A DNA stretch of 64,000 nt from an uncultured Lentisphaerota bacterium (GTDB lineage Bacteria; Verrucomicrobiota; Kiritimatiellia; RFP12; UBA1067), in NCBI GenBank assembly GCA_946413265.1, contig CAMKJU010000009.1, forward strand, positions 1-64,000, given 5' to 3'. The notes beneath the pieces were generated by a model. It saw only the letters and a list, made by a program, of their open reading frames with translations. It had not been told where the DNA came from and ran no database searches. The position numbers and the translations under genes are program-made. Below, one piece after another: positions 42,781 through 50,832 of this stretch. Every line of letters starts with the position of its first letter. The first letter of the stretch is position 1.

Positions 42781-43907
42781 CGTTTCCTCTTGATGATGAT
42801 GCGGGAGTAGGGGCACTTCGGCTTGCCATCAACCGTATAGGCGATGTCCGTGCGGCCGCGAAAGTTCTTCTTCACGCCAATCTGCTTCGCCAAGTCTCCA
42901 GAACCAATCCCGATGATTTCAAACTGGTCGGGGTTGTATTTGTCGAGGAAAGTATCGGGGACCCCCATCAAGCCGTCGTAATCACACGGGATGTCGGATG
43001 TTTTGCTCACGTCAATCGCATCGAAATTGTCATACTTTGGATATTCATCCGGCGTATAGTGCTTCAACAAAACAAGCTCGTCATGCCGTTCCTTGTAGTC
43101 AAGATTGGTGAACCATCTGGGGCCACGTACCCTCACATACTTGTTTCCTTTTTCATCATATCGATAATGTTGTGAAGCGTTATATTCCTGAGGAACACGA
43201 AACTCTCTGTCACCGTTATGAATGCTTGCGCCAAGCCATATTTCGTTGCGCATAATCAATGGAAACACCTCTTTGTAGTGTAACGCCGTTTGGTTCCCAA
43301 TGATGAGGAACTTTTTCTTGTACTGTACGAGTTGCGCGACGTATTCACGGAAGAGGGAGAACGGCGGATTGGTGACGACGACATCGGCTTCCTTGAGGAG
43401 TTCGACGCATTCGGGCGAGCGGAAGTCGCCGTTGCCGTTGAGGCGGGTGAGGACGTTCTTGCGGTTCTTGATGAGGTATTCGACGTCGGCGATGTCAACC
43501 GTGCCGTCACCGTTCTCGTCGCCGACTTCGGTGATAACGATCTTGTAGGCGCGTCGTTCGTGGCGAGGTTTGGGATCGTTCGGCGCGCTCGGCGAGCGCG
43601 CCCTACCACCTCTGCGACTCTGCGTCTCTGCGTTAAACTCTTCCCCGAAGAGGTCCAGCTGCGTGTAGGCGACGGGAGAGCCATCGTAGCAGGTGGCGAT
43701 GAGCTTCTTCAGTCCGAGGTCGTTGAAGCGCGATGCGAAGTAGTAGAAGAAGTTGCTTTCGTAGGGGTCGTCGCAGTTGCAGAGCACAGTCTTTCCCTTG
43801 AAAAAGCGCGTGTAGTGCTTCAGCTCCGCCTCGATGTCGCAGAGCTGCGTGTAGAACTCGTCCTTCTTCGCGTTCTTCGCGTCACCCAATGACTTGTTTC
43901 CGGCCAT
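42777..43907 (-). CDS. EcoRI-family adenine-specific DNA methyltransferase
   Basis: 376 residues from MAGNKSLGDAKNAKKDEFYTQ, chosen because an upstream 25-codon extension runs into the preceding gene and lacks an SD. It matches the EcoRI_methylase family: KDEFYTQLCDIEAEL near 15-29, NCDDPYESNFFYYFA near 44-58, the catalytic DVVVTNPPFS near 150-159 (NPPF for N6-adenine methylation) and a C-terminal GVKKNFRGRTDIAY region. It would protect a DNA site by m6A. Residues about 82-109 (NAETQSRRGGRARSPSAPND) come from two repeat families. It follows the DUF262-HNH gene with one base between stop and start. Confidence 0.85.
   Translation of the reverse strand: MAGNKSLGDAKNAKKDEFYTQLCDIEAELKHYTRFFKGKTVLCNCDDPYESNFFYYFASRFNDLGLKKLIATCYDGSPVAYTQLDLFGEEFNAETQSRRGGRARSPSAPNDPKPRHERRAYKIVITEVGDENGDGTVDIADVEYLIKNRKNVLTRLNGNGDFRSPECVELLKEADVVVTNPPFSLFREYVAQLVQYKKKFLIIGNQTALHYKEVFPLIMRNEIWLGASIHNGDREFRVPQEYNASQHYRYDEKGNKYVRVRGPRWFTNLDYKERHDELVLLKHYTPDEYPKYDNFDAIDVSKTSDIPCDYDGLMGVPDTFLDKYNPDQFEIIGIGSGDLAKQIGVKKNFRGRTDIAYTVDGKPKCPYSRIIIKRKR
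43582..43640. repeat. Palindrome plus CGCAGAG block inside the methyltransferase gene
   Basis: A CGCGCTCGGCGAGCGCG hairpin ending CCCTACC (43582-43607), of the GGTAGGG family, lies next to a 33-base ACGCAGAGACGCAGAG block (43608-43640) of the kind seen at 25120 and 51609. The two different families have been joined at one site, in frame. Confidence 0.85.
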
Positions 43908-43908
43908 G

Positions 43909-45090
43909 TCACCACACCCCTCCCTTGGCGAGGTTGTGGGCGGCGCAGAGCATGCGGCCGTTCTCAATCTCCGTCTTGCCACCGAGATGCCACGGCTTGA
44001 CGTGGTCGGCGTGCATTTCCGAAATGTCGTAAGTCCGCTTCACGCCCTCCTTCACACATTCGGGACAACGCCCCTTCTGCCGTTCGTACATCGTCTGCTT
44101 CTGCCAGTCCTCGAACTGGCGGAGGTTCAGGTGGCTTTGCCGTCCGTCGAAGATGTATTCGTAGATGCCGCTCTTGTCCTTCACCTCGTCGTCGGCATAG
44201 AGTTCCGCCACACGGCGCTGAATGGCGTCGAGGTCGAATTCCTTCTCGTGGTACTGGTTGTAGAGAATGCCCCACTCGACCTTCTCCATGCCCTTGCGGT
44301 AGGTGGGGAAGAGACGCTTCGTCCAGGCGATGACGTCTTGGAAATACTGCCAGATAGATGCGGCGTCGGCGTCTTCCTTGTGGGCGGACATGAACGCCTC
44401 CAGCTTCTCCGTGTCGCGCAGATCGCCGATGAACCAACGGAGCGCCTTTTCAAGCCCGCCCTGCCGGTTCCACGTGTTGGCCGCCGGGAGTGTGATGTAA
44501 ATCTGTGGCTTGGTCGCTGAAAGGCGCTGGGCTGGCGAGTTGGTCCGCGAGAAGTACCGCTTGAGGTCTGTCACCCACGGGCCGGAATACTGCGCGTTGC
44601 GGATTTCCTGCCCGCTCAGACGTTCGCCCGCGATGTTGATCGTCTCGAACCAACGGAGGCGGTCGGTATCCGCGCCCTCGCAGACGTAGACGAGCAGATT
44701 ATAGTTGAGAATGCGCTCCTTCTCCTTGGGCAAAAGCTGGCTGAACGTACGAGCATGGGGGTTGCCGAATAGACCGGGAATGGAGTAGCCGCGCGCGGGA
44801 TCGTCGATGCTCACGAAAGTACAGAGCGAAATGGTACGCTGTTGTCCGTCTAGAATCTCAAAGTTGCCATCCTCGTTCTTCACCCAGTACATGATACCGA
44901 GGGGAAAGTCCTTGGAGACGGTGTCGATGACGGCGTTGCGCTTCGCGTCGTCGTAGATGTAGTTGCGCTGGTATTTCGGGCGGATGTCAAGGCGTCCGCC
45001 GTATCCGTGGATTCCTTCCTCTCGATCAGAGTTGTCCTCGTATCCAGCGACGACCTCGCGCACGGTCACTTTCAGCGGCCTTATGTCCAT
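43909..45090 (-). CDS. DUF262-HNH nuclease, GmrSD-like
   Basis: 393 residues, cytoplasmic. The N-terminal DUF262 domain has [20 protein letters not shown] near 37-56 and the [11 protein letters not shown] motif near 78-88, the DGQQR hallmark of GmrS-like nucleotide-dependent nucleases. A helical middle is followed by a C-terminal HNH endonuclease: CPEC near 347, [12 protein letters not shown] near 362-373, [10 protein letters not shown] near 380-389. This DUF262 plus HNH order is that of Type IV and some Type II-like restriction enzymes. Next to a same-strand adenine methyltransferase it forms a likely restriction-modification pair. The start is 18 bases after etfA; no promoter is seen between. 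Confidence 0.88.
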   Translation of the reverse strand: MDIRPLKVTVREVVAGYEDNSDREEGIHGYGGRLDIRPKYQRNYIYDDAKRNAVIDTVSKDFPLGIMYWVKNEDGNFEILDGQQRTISLCTFVSIDDPARGYSIPGLFGNPHARTFSQLLPKEKERILNYNLLVYVCEGADTDRLRWFETINIAGERLSGQEIRNAQYSGPWVTDLKRYFSRTNSPAQRLSATKPQIYITLPAANTWNRQGGLEKALRWFIGDLRDTEKLEAFMSAHKEDADAASIWQYFQDVIAWTKRLFPTYRKGMEKVEWGILYNQYHEKEFDLDAIQRRVAELYADDEVKDKSGIYEYIFDGRQSHLNLRQFEDWQKQTMYERQKGRCPECVKEGVKRTYDISEMHADHVKPWHLGGKTEIENGRMLCAAHNLAKGGVW

Positions 45091-45108
45091 GCCCTGTTCC
45101 TCGCTTGT

Positions 45109-46353
45109 CTATCGCTCCAGCTGTTCAATCAACTTGGGGATGATTTCCAGGGCGTCGCCGACTATGCCGAGGTCCGCCACGCCGAAGATCGGCGCGTGGG
45201 GGTCGATGTTCACGGCGACGATCGTATCGGCGCCGCGGATGCCCTCCAGATGCTGGATGGCGCCGGAGATGCCGAAGCAGAGGTAGAGCTTCGGGGCCAC
45301 GGTCTTGCCTGTCTGGCCTACCTGGCGCGTCGCGGGACACCACCCGGCGTCCACGCACGCACGCGAGCAGGACACCTCGCCGCCGAGCAGCTCCGCGAGA
45401 CGCGCGAGCAATTTGAAGTTTTCCGCGCCCTTGAGACCGCGTCCGCCCGAGACGAGCACGTCGTATGCGGCGATGTCCACCGCATCGGGGTCGCGCACGG
45501 TCTTCACGAGCTTCGTCTGCGGCGCGATCAGCTTGAGCGCCTCCGCGAGCACAGTGCCCTTGCGTGCGGGGTCGGGCTCGCCCTTCTTGAAAACTTTCGG
45601 ACGCACGGTGGCCATCTGCGGACGGTGGTTCGGCGTCATGATGGTGGCCATGATGTTGCCGCCGAACGCAGGACGCGTCTGGTGCAGAAGCATCTGCAAC
45701 GCGCCCGTATCCTTGTTCTTCGTCTCCTCGATCTTGAGCATCGTGCAGTCGGCCGTGAGGCCGGTGCGTACCTTCACCGCCACGCGCGCGAAGAACGCGC
45801 GCCCCACGGCGGTGGCACCAGCGAGGATCACCTCCGGCTTGTGTTTCTCGACAAGCTGCGCCACGGCGTCCACGTAGACGTTCGCCTCGTAGTCCGCGAG
45901 GTTGGGATCGTCGACCTTGTAGACCACGTCCGCGCCGGCGGCGACGAGCGCCTGCTCGGCAGTCGCAGGGAGTCCGCTTCCAAGCAGCACGGCGCACACC
46001 TTCGCGCCGCCGCCGCGCTGGGTCTTCAGTTCCTGTGCCTTTGCGAGCAGCTCGAACGCCACGTCGGCCACGACGCCGCCGTGTTGTTCGGCGAACACCC
46101 AGATGTCCTTGTAGGATTCGATGTTCGCCGTGCCGTAGACCTGCTGCTTCACTTCGGAGATGGCCTTGAACGGACATGCCTTCACGCACGCGGAACACGC
46201 CTTGCACGCGCTCGCGTCCACGACGGCAATCTTGCCGACTTTGTTCGCGCCGGGCTTATCGACCATCGAGAGTGCGCCGAAGCCGCAGCCCTTCACGCAC
46301 TTGCCGCAACCTTTGCAGGCGGCAAGGTCAATCTTAATCGGGGCTTCAGCCAT
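45109..46353 (-). CDS. etfA: ETF alpha subunit with N-terminal two-cluster ferredoxin domain
   Basis: 414 residues. The first 70 or so hold two 4Fe-4S sets ([11 protein letters not shown] and [12 protein letters not shown]), then the ETF-alpha fold ends with the FAD-binding [13 protein letters not shown] near 290, [25 protein letters not shown] near 330-354 and [20 protein letters not shown] near 358-377. The ferredoxin extension is known from ETFs that bifurcate or that couple to other iron-sulfur partners. It carries electrons between dehydrogenases and the ETF:quinone oxidoreductase. The start overlaps etfB by eight bases. Confidence 0.96.
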   Translation of the reverse strand: MAEAPIKIDLAACKGCGKCVKGCGFGALSMVDKPGANKVGKIAVVDASACKACSACVKACPFKAISEVKQQVYGTANIESYKDIWVFAEQHGGVVADVAFELLAKAQELKTQRGGGAKVCAVLLGSGLPATAEQALVAAGADVVYKVDDPNLADYEANVYVDAVAQLVEKHKPEVILAGATAVGRAFFARVAVKVRTGLTADCTMLKIEETKNKDTGALQMLLHQTRPAFGGNIMATIMTPNHRPQMATVRPKVFKKGEPDPARKGTVLAEALKLIAPQTKLVKTVRDPDAVDIAAYDVLVSGGRGLKGAENFKLLARLAELLGGEVSCSRACVDAGWCPATRQVGQTGKTVAPKLYLCFGISGAIQHLEGIRGADTIVAVNIDPHAPIFGVADLGIVGDALEIIPKLIEQLER

Positions 46354-47152
46354 GTTTCACCAGGCCTTTCTTCTCGAGGAAATCGGAAATGGCGCGCGCG
46401 CCCGCTGACGCATCGCCGCGCGCATCCACCTTTTCGCCGCCGCCTTTCGTAGGAGGCGGGAAGATCGTCACGACCTTCGTGGGCGAACCCGTGAGGCCGA
46501 TCCAGAGAGGATTCGCCTCCACCGCCTTTTCATCCAGCACCGTGACGGGCGCCTTCGCGGCGTCCATCCAGCCGGCGAGCGAGGCGAAGCGCGGCGTAGA
46601 GGCCTCCTTCACCACCGTCATCACGGCGGGCAGGGCGCCCTCGATGACGGCTGTGCCGTCGTCCATGAGGGATTCAACCGTAAACCGCCCGTTGGCCACA
46701 TCCAGCTTCTTCACGTATGTTACGAGTGGTACGTTAAGGAACTCGCTCACGCCAGGGCCGACCTGGGCGGTGTCGCCGTCGATCGCCTGCTTGCCGAAGA
46801 GGACGAGGTCGGGCGTCTTGCCGCCGCAGGCCTTCTTGATGGCCTGCGACAGCGTGTAGCTCGTCGCGAGGGTGTCCGCCCCGCCGAAGGCACGCGACGA
46901 CACGAGGAACGCGTCGTCGGCGCCACGGGCGAGCGCCTCGCGGAGAACGGCCGTCGCCTGCGGCGGCCCCATGGAGATCACCGTGACGTGCGCTCCGTAG
47001 GCGTCCTTCAGCCGCAGGGCCTCCTCGAGGGCGTATTCGTCGAACGGGTTGACGATCGACTCCACGCCCTCGCGCATCAAGGTGTTGGTCTTGGGGTTGA
47101 TCCGGACATTGGTGGTATCCGGCACCTGTTTCACGCAGACGACAATTCTCAT
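46346..47152 (-). CDS. etfB: ETF beta subunit
   Basis: 268 residues. The ETF-beta fold is clear: MRIVVCVKQVPDTTNVRI at the start, NPFDEYALEEALRLKD near 35-50 (AMP/FAD-binding loop) and LVLFGKQAIDGDTAQVGPGV near 117-136. With EtfA it makes the soluble heterodimer that shuttles electrons. Near residues 230-240, PPPTKGGGE is encoded by a CCGCC...GGCGG palindrome (46441-46461), possibly another repeat-derived piece. AGGAGAAC precedes the start. A 4-gene run including the nuclease cassette follows etfA. Confidence 0.96.
   Translation of the reverse strand: MRIVVCVKQVPDTTNVRINPKTNTLMREGVESIVNPFDEYALEEALRLKDAYGAHVTVISMGPPQATAVLREALARGADDAFLVSSRAFGGADTLATSYTLSQAIKKACGGKTPDLVLFGKQAIDGDTAQVGPGVSEFLNVPLVTYVKKLDVANGRFTVESLMDDGTAVIEGALPAVMTVVKEASTPRFASLAGWMDAAKAPVTVLDEKAVEANPLWIGLTGSPTKVVTIFPPPTKGGGEKVDARGDASAGARAISDFLEKKGLVKHG
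46441..46461. repeat. Short palindrome inside etfB
   Basis: CCGCCTTTCGTAGGAGGCGGG, a hairpin translated as part of PPPTKGGG near the C-terminus, in a region that is often variable in ETF-beta. Repeat origin is a guess from this single copy. Confidence 0.4.
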
Positions 47153-47179
47153 TTCACACCCGTTCTCCTATGAAAGCTC

Positions 47180-47290
47180 GTTGCTTTCGCTACTTGGAGA
47201 TTTGGAGTCTTGGAGTTTTTGAGGTTTTTTAAGTATTCTCTCAATCTCCCAATCTCCTAAACTCCTAAACTCCCAGCAGCGAAAGCAATA
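47180..47290. repeat. TTGCTTTCGC-ended inverted repeat, copy 3
   Basis: Begins TTGCTTTCGCTACTTGGAG and ends CAGCGAAAGCAA, with paired GGAG/CTCC steps between. It occupies most of the gap between etfB and the epimerase gene, so it could form a terminator-like hairpin for the epimerase mRNA. Confidence 0.8.
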
Positions 47291-47312
47291 AGGGTTTTGC
47301 GACTAAAACCAA

Positions 47313-48593
47313 TTACTTCCCCACGCCGAAGCGGTATTCGGTGCGCGAGCGGAACGTCTCGCCGGGACGGAGCACCGTGGACGGGAAGTCCGGGCGGTTC
47401 GGCGAGTCGGGCGCGTGCTGCGTCTCGAGCGCCACGCCGGCAAACTGGCAGAGATGCTTGCCAGCGGCCTTCGCGGGCAGCTTGTCGTCCATGTTCTGTG
47501 CGCCGTACATCTGCATGCAGGGCTCGGTGGTCCAGATCTCCATCGTGCGCCCCGAGACGGGGTCGCGCATGAGGGCGGCCTGCTTGAGCTCGCCGATCTT
47601 GCCGCGCAGCACGAAGTTGTGGTCGTACCAGTTGTCCATCGCCGCGAGCGACTTGTCGGCCTTCATCAGGTCGGCCTTCGCGCCGATCGGACGGAGCGTG
47701 GTGAAGTCGAAGCCCGTCCCCTTGACGGAGACGTTCTTCGTGGGGATCAGGCCGGGGGTCGTCTGGGTGTACTCGTCCGCGAAGATCTGGAGTTCCTGTC
47801 CGAGTACGTTGCCGCTCGACTCGCCCGCGAGGTTCCAGTAGGAGTGGTGCGTGAGGTTGAGCACCGTGGGCTTGTCGGTGGTGGCGTAGTATTCAACCGT
47901 CCAGGTGTTGTTCGGCATCACGCGGTAGGTCACGCGGCAGGTCACCTTGCCGGGGAAGCCCATCTCGCCGTCTGCGGAAACGTAGGAGAACACGATGCCC
48001 TGCACGGGGCCGCGGGACGGCATCGGCATGGCCTTCCACACCTTCTTGTCCCAGCCCTGGGGCCCGCCGTGGAGCGTGCAGTGGCGCTGCGTGGCCTCGG
48101 TCTTCTTGTCCTCGTTGATCGGCAGCGTGTATTCCTTGCCGTCGAGCGTGAACTTGCCGTCCGCGATGCGGTTGCCGTAGCGGCCGATGAGCGTGCCCAT
48201 CGAGAAGCCGAGCGTCTCGTACTCGCCGGGGGTGTTCCAGCCGAGCGTGACGTCGGCGAGGTTGCCGAACTTGTCGGGGGCGTAGCAACGCACCACGCGG
48301 CCGCCGTAGTCAGACACGTCGAGGACGAGTCCGCCGGGGCTCACGAGGCGGTAGAGCTTCACCTCCGTGCCGTCCGCGAGCTTGCCCCACGGCCGCGCCT
48401 CAACCGAACGGCCGAGCCTGGACGCGTATCTCTCCTGCATGCGACGCGCACGCGCCGCACGACGGGCCGCGAAGTCAGCCTTCTGCGCGACGGGATCCGT
48501 CTTAGGCGCAGCAGGGGCCGCCTTCGGCGCATCCTCCGCCAACACGAGACCCGCGCACGCGGCACAGGCCATGGCTATGATAAGTCTTTTCAT
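47313..48593 (-). CDS. galM: Exported aldose 1-epimerase (galactose mutarotase)
   Basis: 426 residues, about 70 more than cytosolic GalM. The surplus is a Sec signal (MKRLIIAMACAACAGLVLA) and an Ala/Arg-rich linker (about 20-65). The mutarotase core has IGRYGNRIADGKFTLDGKEY near 136-155, TLHGGPQGWDKKVW near 173-186 (catalytic His), LTHHSYWNLAGE near 245-256 and ALETQHAPDSPNRPDF near 390-405 (catalytic Glu). It interconverts alpha and beta anomers of sugars released outside, which suits the GH2 enzyme nearby. GtrA lies 27 bases upstream. Confidence 0.93.
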   Translation of the reverse strand: MKRLIIAMACAACAGLVLAEDAPKAAPAAPKTDPVAQKADFAARRAARARRMQERYASRLGRSVEARPWGKLADGTEVKLYRLVSPGGLVLDVSDYGGRVVRCYAPDKFGNLADVTLGWNTPGEYETLGFSMGTLIGRYGNRIADGKFTLDGKEYTLPINEDKKTEATQRHCTLHGGPQGWDKKVWKAMPMPSRGPVQGIVFSYVSADGEMGFPGKVTCRVTYRVMPNNTWTVEYYATTDKPTVLNLTHHSYWNLAGESSGNVLGQELQIFADEYTQTTPGLIPTKNVSVKGTGFDFTTLRPIGAKADLMKADKSLAAMDNWYDHNFVLRGKIGELKQAALMRDPVSGRTMEIWTTEPCMQMYGAQNMDDKLPAKAAGKHLCQFAGVALETQHAPDSPNRPDFPSTVLRPGETFRSRTEYRFGVGK

Positions 48594-48620
48594 TGTTGTC
48601 TCCTTTTTGTTTTGAGTTTG

Positions 48621-49175
48621 TTAGCCTTTGAAGATAAAGAACTTGCGGGCGATGAAGTTCACGAGGAACGAAACCACTACCTCGATTATGACGGCCGCCG
48701 TGGTCTGGAGTCCTACCCAGTTGATCAGCACCCAGGCGAGCCCAGTGGCAAGCACCATCGCGCCCGTCGCCGCGCCGAAGAACATCCCGAATTCCTTGTA
48801 CCATACGAACTTGCCCGGACGGAACACGAACGCGCGGTTCATCAACCAGCAGAACAAGTTAGCCACCGTGAAGCCAAGTGCGGTATCCACAGCAAAGCGA
48901 AGCCCGCGCACGAAGCGCGACAACTCCACCGCAGGCAGTCCGAACCACTTCACGGCCCAGTCGTCCGGCCCGAGGCACCGGCAAATCGTCGATGCGAGCA
49001 GATAGAACACGGCCATCTGCACGAGGGTGGACGCCACGCCGATCGCGCCGTACTTGACGAACTGCGCAAACGGCCCGCTGTCGTGCGACAGGAACCGCCG
49101 CAGCCAGGAACCACTGGCGGGGGTGGCCGCGCTTGTCGCGACCCGATCATCCGAATTGTCTTCTTGCCTGTCCAT
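48621..49175 (-). CDS. GtrA-family membrane protein
   Basis: 184 residues with four TM helices. The GtrA pattern is seen: QFVKYGAIGVASTLVQMAVF near 38-57, and VANLFCWLMNRAFVFRPGKF near 103-122. GtrA proteins are thought to flip polyprenyl-linked sugars across the inner membrane for glycan modification. The N-terminal 30 residues are charged and contain a translated GGCCGCGACAAG-type palindrome (about 11-19). Start at ATG 49175 fits a TATAAT promoter only five bases downstream of +1. The aldose epimerase follows. Confidence 0.88.
   Translation of the reverse strand: MDRQEDNSDDRVATSAATPASGSWLRRFLSHDSGPFAQFVKYGAIGVASTLVQMAVFYLLASTICRCLGPDDWAVKWFGLPAVELSRFVRGLRFAVDTALGFTVANLFCWLMNRAFVFRPGKFVWYKEFGMFFGAATGAMVLATGLAWVLINWVGLQTTAAVIIEVVVSFLVNFIARKFFIFKG
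49119..49144. repeat. GGCCGCGACAAG-type palindrome inside the GtrA gene
   Basis: GGGGGTGGCCGCGCTTGTCG..., the same core as at 5637-5661 and 41309-41338, translated as part of RVATSAATP in the N-terminal tail of the protein. Confidence 0.8.
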
Positions 49176-49186
49176 GTGAGTGTGTA

Positions 49187-49215
49187 ATTATACCAAACCT
49201 CCGTCCCTTCGGCAA
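49187..49215 (-). promoter_or_regulatory. Promoter of the gtrA-like gene, very short leader
   Basis: Minus strand: TTGCCG (49215-49210), 17-base spacer ending TTTGG, TATAAT (49192-49187), +1 near 49180; the ATG follows five bases later, too close for an SD. Confidence 0.65.
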
Positions 49216-49216
49216 A

Positions 49217-50683
49217 TCACCGCTTGACCTTTCCGAGGCCCGGCTTGCCGTGAAACACGCGCCCCGCGGTGATCGGCTCCGACGCCTTCTCGAAGCAGTT
49301 GCGGGCACGCACCTCTATCACGTAGTCCTTGTCCTGAGGCAGCTCGGCCACGTCGAACCAGAACCTCTGGCTCGCCGGCTCGCAGGACGGAATCTTGTGG
49401 TAGGCAGGCGAGTAGAACCGCTTCACAAGCGGCTCCGAACCGTCTTTCGGCACGGCGCGGATCTCGTAGTCGAACACGCGCCATCCCTCGGGCACGGTCG
49501 CCGACGGGAACTCGCACGTCATCACAATCGTCCACTTGCCCTGACGGTTTTCCGTGTTTCGCATCGAACACCGCACGGAGGCCCCCTCTGGAAACACTGG
49601 CACGGGCACGCGCTTCTCCGCCTCGGACCAGGCGTATGGCTTCGCGCCCGCAAGCGGTATGATCCACGCGGGAGCGACCTCGCGGTCCCATTCGTCCGCC
49701 TCCACGTCGATGCGTTCCACGACAATCCTATCCTCGTACACGTTCACAAAGAAGCCCTGCGTGCCTTCGAGGTCGCGACGCACTGGAATCATCGGCATCG
49801 CGTTCGTGGCCGAGCCGTCGCGCTTCGAGGTGCCGCCGTTCTCGTGTCCGGCGAGCGTGGGGTAGGAAAGCGATGGCGTGCCGATCGCCGTGAACTCGCC
49901 CTGCCAGATCTGGCGCTCGTCCACGAATGGACGATGCGTATGCCCCGTAAAGGAGACTGCGTTTGGAAATGTCTTCAGCACGGGATACACGCTGCCACCG
50001 TCCGAGCGATGTCCGCTGTCGCCGGTCGTCCCCTTGATTGGCAGGTGCTGGAAATAGAAGAATGGCTTGCCGGAGTCGCGCAGACGCCTGCCGTATGCTA
50101 CGAGGAACCCCGCCACATCAGGACGGTGCTTGCCGTCCTCGCCCGCGTACTCCGCCGACACGAAATTGTACCCCTTCACGGTGCGCAGACGCACCGGCGC
50201 GTATGCCTCGCCGAAAATCTTCTCCCACGCGGCCTTCATTCCGCCAGGTGCCCTCACGGCCGCCTCGTCCTCGGAATGACCCGAGGCGTGCATGTCCATC
50301 GTCATGTCGCCGTACCCCCAGCCGCCGAAGTCGTGGTTGCCGGTGCAGAGGAGCGGCACGGTCGCGTCGCCGTCGCCGAACACGCGCTTCCAGGCGTCGC
50401 GCACAAGCTGCAAAGAATTGAGCGTGCCCCAGTCGGCAAGGTCGCCGCACACCATCACGGCGTCCGCGCCGCGCGACTTGAAGAGACGGAGCGCCTTCTC
50501 GTAGCGAGCCTCCGTACCCGGCGTTGTCACGTGGATGTCGCTCACCACGCCGAACGTCAGCGCGGGGCCTCCAAAGATATCCGCAGTGCGGCAGCCCGCC
50601 ACAAACGACGCCGCGAGACTGGAGAGAATGAATTCGCGCCGGCTCACCCCGGACGGCAGATTTTTAGAATTTGTCGCTTTCAT
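49217..50683 (-). CDS. Exported two-domain metallophosphoesterase
   Basis: 488 residues from ATG 50683; the GTG just before it is also possible. An N-terminal lipoprotein/Tat-like signal (SRREFILSSLAASFVAGC, Cys near 31) precedes the phosphoesterase core: VVSDIHVT near 46, CGDLADWG near 79, CTGNHDFGGWG near 112, FQHLPIKGTTGD near 210 and FTGHTHRPFVDE near 244. The last 200 residues are a beta-rich extension of unknown role (RVFDYEIRAVPKDG). It would act on phosphate esters in the periplasm or at the surface. The predicted transcription start is within four bases of the ATG. Confidence 0.88.
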   Translation of the reverse strand: MKATNSKNLPSGVSRREFILSSLAASFVAGCRTADIFGGPALTFGVVSDIHVTTPGTEARYEKALRLFKSRGADAVMVCGDLADWGTLNSLQLVRDAWKRVFGDGDATVPLLCTGNHDFGGWGYGDMTMDMHASGHSEDEAAVRAPGGMKAAWEKIFGEAYAPVRLRTVKGYNFVSAEYAGEDGKHRPDVAGFLVAYGRRLRDSGKPFFYFQHLPIKGTTGDSGHRSDGGSVYPVLKTFPNAVSFTGHTHRPFVDERQIWQGEFTAIGTPSLSYPTLAGHENGGTSKRDGSATNAMPMIPVRRDLEGTQGFFVNVYEDRIVVERIDVEADEWDREVAPAWIIPLAGAKPYAWSEAEKRVPVPVFPEGASVRCSMRNTENRQGKWTIVMTCEFPSATVPEGWRVFDYEIRAVPKDGSEPLVKRFYSPAYHKIPSCEPASQRFWFDVAELPQDKDYVIEVRARNCFEKASEPITAGRVFHGKPGLGKVKR

Positions 50684-50693
50684 CACGCGGGGC

Positions 50694-50722
50694 AGTATAT
50701 CATTTCACGCCCTCCCGCGCAA
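50694..50722 (-). promoter_or_regulatory. Promoter of the two-domain phosphoesterase, leaderless type
   Basis: Minus strand: TTGCGC (50722-50717), 17-base spacer, extended TGA-TATACT (50699-50694), predicted +1 at 50687 or 50686, then GTG-ATG. No SD. Confidence 0.65.
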
Positions 50723-50772
50723 CCCCCACGCCCGTTTTTTGGGAAGAGCCAATATTGCCAATGTTCATGGCA

Positions 50773-50801
50773 TTGTCGCGCGGACGGGTTTTTGGTATAC
50801 T
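50773..50801 (+). promoter_or_regulatory. Promoter of hisF
   Basis: TTGTCG (50773-50778), 17-base spacer ending TTTTTGG, TATACT (50796-50801), +1 near 50808; the leader of 25 bases contains AAGGA. Confidence 0.7.
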
Positions 50802-50832
50802 TTCGCCCAACGGAGAAAAAGAAAGGATCTAC

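Noticed and set aside
50671-50832. Longer N-terminus for hisF
   Set aside because: The frame crosses the TTGTCG-17-TATACT promoter; the inner ATG has an SD and fits the family start.
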